Source: Nageia nagi
Taxonomy: Eukaryota > Pinophyta
Direction: 5' to 3'
Assembly (NCBI GenBank): GCA_050084985.1
Contig: JBITNC010000001.1
Coordinates: 11,780,001-11,844,000 of the forward strand
Length of the DNA stretch: 64,000 nucleotides
Shown here one piece after another: positions 1-12,088 of this stretch. The translations under genes were made by a program, and so were the position numbers. Every line of letters begins with the position of its first letter. Position 1 is the stretch's first letter. A model generated the notes under the pieces. The model did no database searches. It worked only from the letters and a program-made list of their open reading frames with translations, and was not told where the DNA came from.

Positions 1-1019
1 TAGGATACATTAAATTGGTTAATGAATTTGATGCTTATTCTCTACACATTAATACCCTTACTTGTCTACCTTACCACATCAAAAGGTATTCAAAGGATTG
101 TGACTCGTAATGAGGGGAAATGAACCTACATTAAAGGAAATTAATACACATTAAGGACTTCTTATTTTCCTTACCATAGTAAAAGGCAATTTAAGGATTG
201 TGAATCATAATAAGAGGTAATAAATCACATTTTAATATTTCATTTGGTTAATGAATTTCATTAAAAGGTAATGGATCTCATGGGTATCTAGATCAACTTG
301 CGCATTAATTAAAAAACTATTTGAATCACATTATAAAAGCTTAATTAATGGATGTGTATGATTGGGAGGGCTAGAAACTACATCCATTAGTATTTTATTT
401 TGGTTATATGCATAATCATGAGAACTTTTAAAATGAAATTCAATGATTTGGATATCATTAAAAACCATTGATTATTATTCTCTTATGTTCCAACCGATAA
501 AATATAATGAGCCTTAGAGCCAAAACATGGAGATGAATATCGGGTTCATAGGTTATAAGTCATTACTTTATGTTGAACAACTATAAAAAGAGGGGATATA
601 CTTGGATTTCATCAGTAAGATAGTTCTCATCAGCATTTTTCAAGCCCCATTGCACTAAAGGACCATTTTAAGTACCAATCCATTACTTATCCCTAGATTG
701 CTTATAGGTTTACCAACCTACCTTGCTTAAACACTTGACTAGACAAAACAATTTAAAAAAATGAAGAAGATTAAAATGTAAAATTCATACCACTTATATT
801 AAAATGATTAATTTAATATACAAAAAGTTACAAAATATAATTACACCAAAAATGTGAGTATATATGTAGGTTGTGTGTGCATTTAATTGTTCTCTCACAA
901 ACATAAATCCAAAAGATAAAAAATAGAATTGCTATGTTTGATGTTTGCTTTCTTTCCCTTATATTTTGGTAGAAAGTAAATCAAAAAAAAAAAACACAAA
1001 CAAATAAAAAATTAAAAGA
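1..1019 (+). repeat. 5' leader of element A with ~100-bp tandem repeat
   Basis: Noncoding leader between the missing 5' LTR and gag. Two related copies begin CCTTACCA at 69 and 169 (period 100) and continue with AAGGATTGTGA and a TAAtgAGG-like stretch. The same words recur, with longer spacing, in the leader of element D (47855-48590). Around 700-750 the segment with CCAACCTACCTTG and TTGACTAG matches the D leader at about 47420-47460 read on the minus strand, which fixes this region as leader and not LTR. Confidence 0.7.
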
Positions 1020-3230
1020 ATGGTTAATACTTTATCTCAAATAGCTCATCTAGAGCAAGAACTGAACAATTAAAACTATTTAGAAGAACGAAGAAGTCAT
1101 ACATCTAGTAGGAACACTTTGAGAGGAAAAACTCATTGAGAAAAAAATATAGCTTATTTAAATCCTATTGATAATGATTAGATAGAGTTAGAAAATGTCT
1201 AACATAACTAATAATCCCTCATTCTTCTCATGCCCATAGTGTTCTTGTAGATCTAGATTATTTAGTAGAAGACACACAACAAGTTGATGGTGTAGAAGAG
1301 ATTGTATTAAGAAATATACCCTCTTTAAAAACTCACTCAGTTGATATTGTACTTCAAAGAGGTTCTTTTATAGATAAGTATGATCATGTCACATGATATC
1401 TATCAAATAGATGTCTAGTTCAATCATATCTAAGAAGAGATGATTATACTCCTTCCAATATTTCTAGGCAAACAAAAGAATTTGGTGATCAAATATACAT
1501 ACACATAGCTACCCCTATGCTAGAATCAAGAGATCATTCTAGAGTTTATAATAATCTCTATTACATTTTAAAATCAAATAGATCTACTCTTTTTCCAAGC
1601 CATAGAACACCTATACAAGGATGTAAGGTAAGAGATAATCGTGATCCAACAAGGTTATAAGGAATATCTCCTTATAAGCATAGGAAAGAAAATCCACCCC
1701 AAAATAAAATTCAACACCAAACACAACAACAAATGGTTTTGTATAATATAGGTGTACAATAACACATTAAACCCATAGGATTTGCTCAAAAACCATAGTT
1801 GCAAGCATAAACCCTGTTCTCAATATACATCAAAATAGACCACCAATAAGGAAACCTATGGACTGTATAAATATCAATATCCTTACCTAGTTAAGAGAAA
1901 AGAAGCTTCACTTAGAAAATAACAAGATGAGATTCAAAGGTATCATTTACCTCCACTTAGAAACAAAGGAAAATCACATTATCCTCCTAGATCACCATTA
2001 CACCAACAAAAAATGCACAAAAAATTACCTCCATATCAACTCCCACTGCCTTCTCCACCATATGATGGAGTTTAATATGATGCCTAGACACCTTTTGAAC
2101 AAAAATATGAATTGTTCCCAAGGTATGTAGGAAAAGTGGATCATAGAAATGACGAATATCCTACACATCAAAATCAACCAAAAGAAAAGGATGATCTTCA
2201 TAAAAGGTTGATGGAAATTTAAAAAAAAGTTACATTTTCAAAGTAAACAAAAGGTGTCATATGAAATGATTTTCAATGAACCAATTCATCCAAGTGTTCC
2301 CAAAAAAGGAGATTACTTTCAAATTTGATATTCTAAAAATTGAACCATTCAAGGGAAAGGAAGATCCTAAAGAACATCTTAGATAATTTAAGTATTCAAG
2401 TTATGTCATTTCTAATGATGATGAATTAATGCTACATATCTTTCCCATGATGCTTTCTGGAAAAGTAATGGATTGGTATAATAACCTAATGGAATATAGT
2501 ATTTAATCATATGCTCAATTAGAAAATTTATTCTTAGAATATTTTAGGATAAATATTAAAGATAAAACCTCCATTACTAATCTTACAAGATTACAATAAT
2601 TCCAAGATGAATTAGTTACTAATTTAATTTGAAAATGGAGGATAATATTGATAAGAATTCCTTATTCTCTTCCTCTAGAATAATTGGTAAAAATGTTTAG
2701 TCAAAATTGTTTAATGCCTATTGCTATTACCTTATTGATTCAACAACATAAGACCTTCAAAGAAGCCATTTGTCAAGAAGTCATAATTGAAAAAGTTAAG
2801 ATTCTATATGGTGAGATAAAAGGCAAGAAAAAGGAACTTTATGTTAAAAATAAAAATCAAATAGAACAAATAAGTAAACCATCATTAGATAAAAAAATTT
2901 CTATCATCAAAGAAGTAGAACCAAATCCTCCACAAAATGAGAAAAATGATTTTAGACCACAAAGAAAGCTCATGCCTTTGTCAGAGTTTGTTTATGATAT
3001 TTTGAATAAACTTTGTGATCACTAAGTAATTACTCTACCAAAGATAATACCTAAATTTCCTAATACTAAAATAGTAGATGACATAATGAAAATGAATATT
3101 TTCATTTCCATAATTAAAAAGGTTATGATACAAATAGATGTTGGACTTTACAACATAAAATTCAAAATCTAATTGTTCAAGGAAAATTGGAAGTTAATAA
3201 TCCTTTAGCTATTGGGGATTTATCACAATC
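1020..3230 (+). pseudogene. gag relic, element A
   Basis: Probable start ATG at 1020, in the position that corresponds to the D gag start. The N-terminal 1.2 kb is only weakly protein-like (an open stretch at about 1290-1660). The gag core is recognisable from about 2262 to 3025: EPIHPSVPKK, EDPKEHLR, DWYNNLM and INIKDKTSITNLTRLQ are nearly the same as in D. The zinc knuckle near 3095-3160 is degraded: KGYDTNRCWTLQHK is present after a frameshift, but the first Cys is replaced. Several frameshifts and stops; not functional. Confidence 0.75.
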
Positions 3231-3559
3231 CTCTTCTTGAACATCAGGCTAACAATGTCTCATTGAATAACCTTGAGAATCAAGTAAAACATAATTGGAG
3301 TTATGGAAACTCAACATTGGTAAGAATGGTAAACATTACAATGATATCTCAAAGGGTACAAGGAAAATAAAATAATATTCTAGACAATCAACTAGATGAG
3401 GTTGTTGTATAACCCAATATACCTAGACCCCAACCTCTTAAGGTTTTAGTGAAAGGAGTGTTACATCAACAATTAAAGCATTTGCAAGTGAAAATGTCTC
3501 TATTCGAGTTGCTACAACAATCTAAGAATCATAGAGATGCAATGAACCAACTATTATAG

Positions 3560-4565
3560 ATAATTAAGTTGGGCATAAATGATCCAAAAAGCTTTGTGTC
3601 TTTTGTAGGAAACATTAAAAAAGGTCAAAAACCTACTATTATTTTCTATTATCATGAAGTTAAACAATCAAATGAGACACATGGTTAAAATCCTCCTTCT
3701 CATATCATAGCTAAGGTGAACATAAAAGCTTTTAAAATAATATTAATTGATGAAGATTCAATGATAAACATTATTTTAACAACTATGTATAAGAATTTGA
3801 ATCTTCCATTTTCACATATTTATCCATCAACCTTGCAATTAAAAGCATTCAATAATGATTTATGTTAAAAAAATGGGATCAATTTTATTACGTATCACTT
3901 TAGGGTCTCAAATAGTGCAAATAATATTGTAAGTAATCGAAGGATACATAACTCAATATAACATCCTCCTAGGAATACCTTGGATTAGATATATTCAATG
4001 CATTCCATCAACATATCATAATTGTTTAAAGTACATTCATAAGGGTGTAGTATATTGTGTGCCTAGAGATGAAAATCCATATTCACATTGTAATAGTGAA
4101 AATATATCAAAAGAAGTAGCTTTATCATCTACTCATTACTTTACAACACCCATACCCCTAAAAAAATCATCAATTGTTGTTGTAGGTAAGAATAATTCTT
4201 CTTTGAACATTTTAAAAGAAGAATATGTTATCAATCAAGAAGTTCCAAAACTTAACCAAAGATTAGTAATGATTCATTTCCAAAAATAGAACCTATGCCT
4301 CAAGAAAAATGTACTTGAGAGGAAAGAGTACAAAAGTTGGATGCATTAAGCAAAGCTTCTTCATCAAAAATTCCATCTCCAGTAGATACATCAGTAAAAA
4401 GGGATGATTTACAAGAGGAAGATAAGTCTTCAAATATTTATCTATTAACCATAAAATGTTAGATTATGGTATAGGGGAATTCAAAATGGATGATGTTATT
4501 TTCAATATTCCATCTACTCAAGAAATAGGAAGACCAAAAGAGTCTCCCAATGTAGTGAAGAAATT
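3560..4565 (+). pseudogene. protease and linker relic, element A
   Basis: The aspartic protease core reads LIDEDSMINII near 3745-3775, the counterpart of LIDEGSAINII in element D. This is the place of the D-S/T-G triad in plant Tat-type proteases; the Gly is lost here. The downstream linker (4059-4565) includes a stretch YGIGEFKMDDVIFNIP that pairs with YDVDDVVFNIP in D. The linker breaks off abruptly at about 4565 and jumps into the middle of the RT, so roughly 1.4-1.6 kb present in D is missing. Confidence 0.6.
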
Positions 4566-4574
4566 GTGTAAAGA

Positions 4575-5055
4575 ATGAGGGAGCTACTTACCAATGGGAA
4601 ATGAAATACATTTTTCATGATTACATGCATGATATTGTAGAAGATTTATGTAGATGATGTATTATCTAAATGTAAAACTCGAGAAGACCATCCAAAGGTA
4701 CTCATCAAAATATTCTATAGATTACTGGAACATAGTATTTGATTAAACCCCAAGAAATGTGTCTTTGGGATCACTTTAGGAAAATTATTAGGTTTTATTA
4801 TCTCCAAGAGAGGAAGTGAAGTAGATCCTAATAAAATAAGAGTGATAGTGAATATGCCTCCCCCTTCAAATATAAAATAATTGGAATATTTACAAGGTAA
4901 ACTACAAGCTGTAAGATGTTTTATCTCCTAGTTATCAGATAAGTGTAAACCTTTCAATAAAATGTTAAAAAAGGGGATTACATTCCATTTGGTAAATGAA
5001 TAATAAGAAGCATTTGATAAAATAAAATGATATATTTTATCACCTCTAGTTTTAA
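4575..5055 (+). pseudogene. reverse transcriptase relic lacking its N-terminal half, element A
   Basis: Starts directly at the segment FHDYMHDIVED just before the catalytic YVDD block, followed by REDHPKVLIK, LLEHS, LNPKKCVFG, SKRGSEVDPNKI, MPPPSN and LQGKLQAVRCFIS. These match D residue by residue at most positions. The fingers, the first catalytic Asp (MDGFSGYNQI in D) and the FGL motif are absent, consistent with an internal deletion joined at about 4565-4600. Stops such as the one in the YVDD-preceding Tyr position add to the damage. Confidence 0.75.
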
Positions 5056-5440
5056 TCCCACCTAAGGAAGGGGAAGCATTCTTACTCTACATTTCTACTA
5101 CAAAATTAGCATTGGGAACTATGCTTGCTCAACAGAATGAAAACAATAGAGTGTAAGCTATATACTACCTTAGTCGATTATGAAATTAAATACATATACA
5201 TATACAAGTTATGTTTATCTATAGTTTTTGAAACTAAGAAGATGAAACATTATATACTTAATAACACCACATATGTAATTGCTAAAGCAAATCTATTGAA
5301 ATACATGATGAATAAAAATTACTAAAATACAAGAATATCTAAATGGATCATGCATTTACCAAAATTTTACTCACAATTTCTAAGTAAAAAATCAATAAAA
5401 TGTTAATTCATAGCTGATTATATTTTGAAAGCACCTTTAT
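5056..5440 (+). pseudogene. degenerate Ty3-type RNase H / connection domain, element A
   Basis: Follows the RT: LLYISTTKLALGTMLAQQNE, then AIYYLSR and the block HYILNNTTYVIAKANLLKYM matching D. The usual catalytic start (Y-x-D-A-S) is replaced by YIST, so the first Asp is absent. In dual-RNase-H Tat elements this original domain is typically decayed into a connection domain while the second RNase H does the work. D shows the same substitution, so the loss predates the split of A and D. Confidence 0.65.
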
Positions 5441-5519
5441 ATGATGATAAACCACTCATCATTTAACTACCAGATGAACATGTTTTCCAATTAGATGAGA
5501 TGGAAGTTCCTATTGATCT

Positions 5520-5975
5520 TGAAGAAGATTGGGATATGGTAATATATTTTTGATGGATCAAGATGTGAAAAAAGTGGAAGTGTAGGTGTTGTGTTCATTA
5601 CACCTCAGGGGATCCCCATACCTTATTCCTTCAAACTTATTTTTCCATGCACAAATAATAATGCTAAGAATGAAGCTCTGATATTAGTCATAAAAATAGT
5701 CATGAAATTAAAACTAAAAAGGGTTAAATTCATTGGTGATTCATTTGTAATTGTAAACCATGTTAAAGGGATTTTTTAATGTAAATAATATCTACTACAA
5801 AAGTATAACAAATTGGTGGATAATTTATTACAATCATTTGAAAAGTATTATTTAGAAGTAGAACCAAGGTCAATTAATAGATTTAGTGATGCTATGGATT
5901 CAATCAGATATTTGATACCTAAAAACCATCATCAAAAAACCATTCAAATTGATATCATACAAATTACTCAATCTT
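5520..5975 (+). pseudogene. archaeal-type RNase H (aRNH), element A
   Basis: A second RNase H after the decayed one. The carboxylates are recognisable: FDGS (first Asp, after a frameshift at about 5550), NNAKNEAL (Glu), IGDSFVIV (Asp) and NRFSDAMDS (last Asp). The insert PRSINRF and the order FDGS/xxEAL/GDS/xxDA are typical of the archaeal-like RNase H acquired by Tat elements. The stop-interrupted junction at about 5780 splits it into two frames. It lies between the RT block and integrase, the usual Tat order. Confidence 0.75.
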
Positions 5976-6099
5976 CATTGAAAATGAATGGAATAGAACA
6001 TGTGATTCTTGATATTACAATGGAAGACAACAATTTATGGCATATCCAACTAGTGAAATTCCTAAGAGATGGAATCCTTCCTATTAATTTAACAAAATT

Positions 6100-7300
6100 G
6101 ATTTGGAAAGCATTCAACTTAAAAGCTTCTCATTTTTTTAAGTTAGGGGATGTCCTATATTGTAGAGGTTTTTATGGAATATTTTTTAGATGCTTAGAAT
6201 GAGAGCATTCACAAATCTCAGTCTCATGTACACATGATAGAATATGTGGAGGGCATTTTTGAGGTCTTGCAATAACAAAATAACTAATGTGTATGGGATA
6301 TTATTAGCCCACCCTAAAGCATGATTGCTTGGAATGTGTTAAAACAATATGTTAAATATGAACAACATTCCAATATGTTTAATCAACCATCACAAGCACT
6401 ACAACCCATGCAATCATTATGGCCATTTTCAAGATGGGCATTGGATTCAATAGGTCAAATATCCCCTATTTCTTCAGTAGATCATAAATTTACAATAATA
6501 ACTATTGAATAATTCACAAGGTGGGTTGAGGCTATTCCTATGATTTCAACAAAAGAAACAAAGATAGTAGAATTCATAGAGCATCATATCATTTATCATT
6601 TTGAAATTCCTACTCAAATTATCATCGATAATGGAAAGAATTTCAAAAATAAAGAAGTATTAGCTTTATGCAAAGGATATCGTATTCGAATTAGTTTTTC
6701 AACACCATATTACCCCAAGGAAATTTACAAGCTAAGGCTATAAACAAAACTATTTGTAGTATTCTACTTAAAATAGTTCACAATTCACATAGAGATTGGC
6801 ATGTATGAATTACACATGCTTTATGGGCTTATTGCACTAGCATTCAAACTCTCATTGGGGTAACCCCAATTTTTGTAGTCTATGGGGAAAAAGTAGTATT
6901 AACCTTAGAGATAGAAATCCAATCTTTGTGAATTACTTTACAATATTATATCACAGATGAAGAAAATTGTCAAACACTATTAGACCAATTATTGATCTTT
7001 TAGATGAGAGAAAAGTTAATGTGTTAGAACACATGCATACCTATCAAAGTCACATTAAATGAGCTTGTGATAAAATAGTTAAAATTCATGAATTTAATAT
7101 AGGATACCTAGTATTAAAAGAAAATTAGCAAACTTCATGAATGGAAAGGCAACTTTGAGATAAATTTGCCCCTAACTGCTTAGGACCTTATATTATTAAG
7201 AGAAAATTTGGGTCAAGAATGTATCACTTAGTTGACCTAGAAGGTAATGAAGAGCGTGAACCAATAAATATCATGCATATTTGTCCCTTTTATAGTTAAA
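6100..7300 (+). pseudogene. integrase relic, element A
   Basis: Catalytic core: WALDSIGQISP (first Asp, 6440s), IIDNGKNFKN (second Asp, 6620s), and after a frameshift QAKAINKTI, where the catalytic Glu of the QVEATNK motif in D is Lys. The C-terminal GPY/F module is present near 7190 (CLGPYIIKRKFG) followed by YHLVDLEGNEE and a terminal INIMHICPFYS. The Zn-binding N-terminus is poorly preserved. Loss of the Glu and many stops make it inactive. Confidence 0.8.
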
Positions 7301-7439
7301 ATCACTTTGTTTTATTTATATATATATTATAAATATTTATATAAAAATAATAAAAGTTTTACAATGAACTAATAAAAATGAATGAATTTAACATATGACA
7401 ATCAAGAGTGTTCATGTGCCAATGGAAAGAAAAGGAATT

Positions 7440-8560
7440 AAGTAAGGATGATGGTTTAAGAAGTATAGATATTTAGAAGATAGATCCATATCTAGAATCA
7501 CAAAATTCACTTTCCAAGGAGTATAGAATGTTATTCAATTACCCATTGACATACATAGGGATCTAGCCTTGAGGTATTATCCAAGAACATTTGATGGTTA
7601 GAATATCTATGTTAAAGGAGAAAATTTTGAAATTTACATAGATAAGGCCATTTATTTCTAGGACTTTTATCATTATTCTAATAATGTATAGAAAATAAAT
7701 TTACCATTCCTATATTGGTCTACTATAACACCCAAACTTATACTTGACTACACTTTTAATGATTGGGTTTTAGATGTTACATCTTAAGATCCGCAAAGCT
7801 TACATCCAATCATGACTTGAATGAATCAGCTTGTAGGAGATTTATGTCATCAAAATTTAATATATGATTTTTATCCTTCATTTGTACCCAAACCTAGAAA
7901 ATCAAAAAGAGTTAAAAAGAAATATCAATAAATGATTTTCTCAAGTAAAATCAAGATTCATATCCTCTTCGTCTTATGACCATCATGAAAAAACAGTGAT
8001 AACCAAGAGGTTAGAAATTACTAAATGAGTACATTCTTAGTTTATTATATAGGTAAAAATTTCATGGATAGATATAAAGGATATGTTTATATGCAATCAC
8101 TTTGAAAAACTCTTTACACACTTATGACACATTTTCTTGAATTACCTAAAGAAGTGCAATTGGAAATAGCCATGAAACTCTTTGAAAATTTTACATCAAA
8201 TGTGTGGGAAGTAAAAATAAATGGTTTAAAAGTCACAATTAAAGCAAAAGGCATAGGAGATGTGGATGAAACAAGAAGTTGAAATGATTTCATTTACATC
8301 TACATTGGCCTTATGATAAACCCAAAATTGTGATAAATTGCATTAAAGATATTCATATCAAATTTATGGGATATCTTCTTATTTTGAATTCATTTGTTTC
8401 TGATCAAGTATTATCACATCTTATGCCATTCTTTCAAAAAAATGGAATTATATATAATTATAGTTTATTATTCAATAATAATTGTTGTGCGAACAATCCT
8501 TTGAACATTAAAGCATGATTTGAACAAATTAGTCAATTTCTAGATGAGAGAAAATAAATA
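7440..8560 (+). pseudogene. ORF3 of element A: sense accessory protein with two copies of a ~68-residue module
   Basis: I do not recognise the family. Module 1 spans 7539-7755 (LPIDIHRDLALRYY, then G-stop-NIYVKGENFEIYI, ending ITPKLILDY). Module 2 spans 8142-8341 (LPKEVQLEIAMKLF, VWEVKINGLKVTI, then after a frameshift LHWPYDKPKIVINC). Between them lies a basic stretch with IYDFYPSFVPKPRKSKRV. Both modules and the linker align with ORF3 of element D. The stop at 7599-7601 (TAG) sits where other copies have Trp, as expected for TGG to TAG. The C-terminal part continues to about 8530 (FEQISQFLDER). Placed directly after integrase on the same strand, like an env-like or other extra ORF, but no signal peptide or membrane segment is evident. 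Confidence 0.7.
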
Positions 8561-9195
8561 AAAAATCTTGGACAAGTACACTATTCCAATATCATTGATA
8601 ATAAAAGTCCTGGTTTTTTGAAGAGAGACTCATTCCATACTTCCTTTATGGACTTCTCTATTGCCATCGATTCCAACAACTCCCATTTTGCTACATCTTA
8701 TATACATACCTTCCTTTTTGATGCTTCTTGAGGTACATATTGAAGGTTCAACTTCATCTATGGAACTTAGGAGAGTCATTAGGAAGTTTAAACCAAAATC
8801 TAAATCAACAATCCCACCACTCATTTCATATCCCATTCATTCCCAATCATCTATTCTGGGAAAAGGTCCTCTTCACCTTCAATTGCGACTTCCTTACTAT
8901 TACTTCTTAGATCATGTACATTGGGTTATTTGTAGGAAAATTATTTACCAGCATTATTCAAGGGTTCTAAATCACCTTTTGTAGTAAAAAAATATAAAAT
9001 AACAAAAATATCAAAAAATGTAAAAATAAATAAAAATTTATTTCATGTACATATGTGTGTGTTGTATATATATTGCTTGATCTTTACATTCCTATTAATT
9101 ATTTTCATACAAATAAAAGCTTTATATATGATTGTCTTTAAAAAATCTTTTGCAATTTTTGAAATTTACATATAATGTTGTAGGTGGTTGATTGC
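8561..9195 (+). other. spacer after ORF3 of element A
   Basis: Possible ORF3 C-terminal tail up to about 8980 in mixed frames (Ser/Pro/Ile-rich, low confidence), followed at 8985-9050 by an A-rich tract and a TG/TA-rich stretch. Element D also has an A/T homopolymer-rich tract immediately after its ORF3 (37870-37960), so the A-rich spacer appears to be a shared feature. Confidence 0.4.
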
Positions 9196-9731
9196 ATGCC
9201 AAACACAAGCATCATGATTCATCCTCATTATATTTATGGACCCAACAATTAAGAGGTATCCTATCCATATCATATTCCACATACTCTATGGGAATTATCT
9301 TCCCTTTACATCCCACATTCACCATGTACATTCCCAAGTGACTGTGTTGAGAGTCATGTATTGTCATTGGATGTAGACAAAAACTGCTTTTCTAAGTTGC
9401 CTAATGGTGTTCAACATAATATTTTTTCTAGGATAATATTATCAAGTTTGTTATATATATTTGATCATGCTTACAACATTCTAAAAGATTCTTTTGGTGG
9501 ACCTCTATCTTGATCATAGACTAGATTATGAAACTTGCATGATTTGTAACATACCTAATGAAGAGTTTCTCCAAAATCTCACATGCCTACCTTCTAGACT
9601 AGATTTCATATTGGCGATTATGATTAATACCCGTGTCAATCAATTTATTTGTAAACTCATTAAATTTTGTGGACCAACATATTTGCATCCTAAGAAGTCT
9701 TTTTATGAGCTCACCATTTCCCATATAATAT
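9196..9731 (+). pseudogene. ORF4 of element A, 5' part (interrupted by element B)
   Basis: Unrecognised. From ATG 9196 a frame of 106 codons runs to TGA 9511-9513 with one internal TAA; it is His/Pro/Ser-rich in its first half and contains KLPNGVQHNIF, faintly like the module start LPKEVQ of ORF3. After a frameshift the next open stretch (9494 on) reads MICNIPNEEFLQNL and FCGPTYLHPKKSFYELT. It stops being protein-like at 9731, where the candidate target duplication of element B lies. The frame resumes at 22281 on the far side of B. Confidence 0.4.
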
Positions 9732-9786
9732 TGTATTCTTTTAGAATTACACTCTAAATTAGGGTAAATCTATTATTCTTCATTCT

Positions 9787-10190
9787 CTATTCTTTATTCT
9801 TTGATCCCCAGGAGTTGTGTATATAAGAGTGCTCGGGAGGGATTCTCTTAGATTATCCATGAGTTGTAAAATTTTGTATTCTTTCATTTTTATTAATCCC
9901 TACTCTTTTCATTACTTACCCTTAGAGTCTTAGGAGTCATGTATATAATACTACCTAGGATTCATATTATTTTCTTAGTACTTAGGAATTATGTGAATAA
10001 GAATACTTGGGAGTTATGTAAATAGAAGACATGTCATTATTTATTCTTTAGTGCCCAGGAGTTAAGAGTACCTAGGATTTATTTCATCTTCTTTAGAGTA
10101 CCCAAAAGAATTGTCAAAAAATTCCAAGTCATGTATACAAGACTATCCAAGATTTAAATTTATTACCTTAGGACCTCCAAGAATTGTTGA
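9787..10190 (+). repeat. degenerate short-repeat array in 5' LTR of element B
   Basis: About six imperfect copies of a unit like CTTAGAGTACCYAGGAGTT followed by ATGTATATAAGA, at irregular spacing of roughly 60-110 bp. The array crosses the point where the 3' LTR match begins, which argues that the LTR extends left of 10032 and that the 3' LTR has lost copies. Confidence 0.5.
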
Positions 10191-10229
10191 CACAAGTGTT
10201 CAAGACTTGCACAAATTTAGAGCTAGATT

Positions 10230-10625
10230 TTTGGAGAACATCAATAGAGCCTAGTGATTTTGAGAAATGACATCACATTCTTTGGTGGAAATCAATGAGT
10301 CCTAATAGAATTAGAACATCAACAAATATTGACAATTTTGAGACATGATGTCATGATTTTTATTCAAAATCAACAGGTCTCATAGGAGGCAAAATATCAA
10401 TAGAGCCTACTGATTCTGAGATATGATGTCATGATTTTTGGTGAAAATCAATGGGTCTCGATAGAATCAAAATATCAATAGAGTCTACCAATTCTGAGAG
10501 ATGATGGGATGTTTTTTGATGAAAATCAATGGGTCATGAAAAAATCAAAATATCAATAGAGCCCACTAATTTTGAGAGATGATGTCATATTTTTTGGTAA
10601 AAATTAGTAGGTCTTGATAAAACTT
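10230..10625 (+). repeat. 78-bp tandem array in 5' LTR of element B
   Basis: Five copies. The shared GATG/GACA core falls at 10269, 10347, 10425, 10503 and 10581, exactly 78 bp apart each time. The unit contains TGATGTCATG, TTTTTGGTGAAAATCAATGG and AATCAAAATATCAATAGAG. TGATGTCA is one base off the palindromic TGACGTCA bZIP/CRE site; the mismatch is what C to T decay of a CpG would give. Confidence 0.9.
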
Positions 10626-11188
10626 GATCATCAATAAAGCTTGAAAGAAGAAAATAGAGCTTGCTAAAAAGTGTAAGAGTAATGCATGAGAAAGAACACT
10701 TGGGTCCACTTCATCTTAAGTGTTTGACCCCCAAGGCCCTGTTAATGTATTGACATCAGCTCATTTCCACATAACAATGGTTGTTCTTCTTGAACCAAAT
10801 GAATATGATATTTATCAACCACCATTACTCTGATTACTGACATCTATAATAGAGATCATAAAGATTACAGATAAGTAGATAACAACTGACATAACATAAT
10901 ACCAAATCATACCAATCAATATGTAATCAAGTAATTACTCAATCAGATACAAGGCTATCTTCAATTAGCTACAAGGTGGAAAAAGGAGCAATCAATGACA
11001 TGTTAGAAGGATTGCAGCTCTATGGACATGGCTATTTAGAAATTACAATATGTTGATTAGTGCTTACTCACTATGTAATCTAGCACAGTTGTAGCATTTA
11101 TGTAAATAGTGCTATTTTAGTTGTTTCATTCAATGTTAGCAGTTGCATATATTAATCAAACCCAACCACACAAGGAGGGGGGAAGTTG

Positions 11189-11196
11189 TATAAATA
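11189..11196 (+). promoter_or_regulatory. TATA box, 5' LTR of element B
   Basis: TATAAATA following GGAGGGGGGAAGTTG. The same box and flank are kept in the 3' LTR at 21762. It sits late in the LTR, as expected for a U3 promoter; the start site would be about 11220. Confidence 0.6.
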
Positions 11197-12088
11197 GCTA
11201 GCTTTTAGAAATTAAAAAGGTCAAACATTTTAGCAAATTTGACCAAATCTATAAGAGCTATTCACATATGATAATACATATAGATAATGCTTTGACCTGT
11301 TGTAACAAAGTGGCTATTATTGCTTTTGTGAATGTTATGTGTGAAATGTTTTCTTCAAATTATAGTTGTGTATTATGATTACAAGACCCCAGGTGCAAGA
11401 TAGTTTACTATTCTTAATCTTGGCTATGGATTGCTACCTGCGCTATAATGCTTGGGTTATAAATTTCCTATTTTAGTTATTTATTTAGTTATGTATTTCT
11501 TGTAACTCTCATCTTTTTATTCTTTTCTTATTACTTTTGATTTTAAATATAGATAAGAGTCGACCTATTAACTAGAGATTGAGCAAAAATCCAACACAAG
11601 CGTATCCCCACCACTTTCTACTCTTTTAAGGAACCTACTATTATGGGTAGTGGAGAACATGACTAGACCAAACCCTTGAAGTTATGCTATACTAATCAAT
11701 AGTAGCTAGTTCCATTTTTGGCATGCTCAATAGGACATGAACTAAGTTCCATATTTAGTGGGTGTTGATCAAGCTTGATAGCTTCATTTGGTGAACTATC
11801 AATTGAATCCTTCAAGATTATAAGGTTCTTGTAACCTTATTGGTGACTTTGCTATCAAACCAATCAATAGTTTGAATCCTAGCACCTCTAGAATGTAGAC
11901 TAACTAGAAGTAGTGCCAAAAATTCCCTTCGATAGCCTAAGTTTCAAGAGCTATCAATTCCTCATAGGAGGATTAGGTGAAATATTTCTTGGGTTATGTC
12001 TCCTTTGATCCCTTTAAGGGTAACCCCTTTATCAATTATATTTGAATCATTCCTAGAAAATCCTTTATCTCTTGTACATTCTCCAAGT

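Larger units (their letters stand above)
9732..11701 (+). repeat. 5' LTR of element B
   Basis: Matches the 3' LTR from 10032 (TGTCATTATTTATTC) to 11701 (ATCAATA, the counterpart of ATCAACA in the 3' LTR, a C to T change in the terminal CA). The left end is placed at TG 9732 because of the AATAT duplication and because a degenerate repeat array runs unbroken across 10032. The conservative alternative is a start at 10032. Contains two tandem arrays, a GGGGGG-adjacent TATA box and a GAGACCCC/AAGACCCC segment near 11380. Confidence 0.65.

Noticed and set aside
8661-8984. 107-residue plus-strand open frame after ORF3 of A
   Set aside because: Overlapped by open frames in two other registers, no match in D and low-complexity composition; treated as spacer or frayed ORF3 tail.
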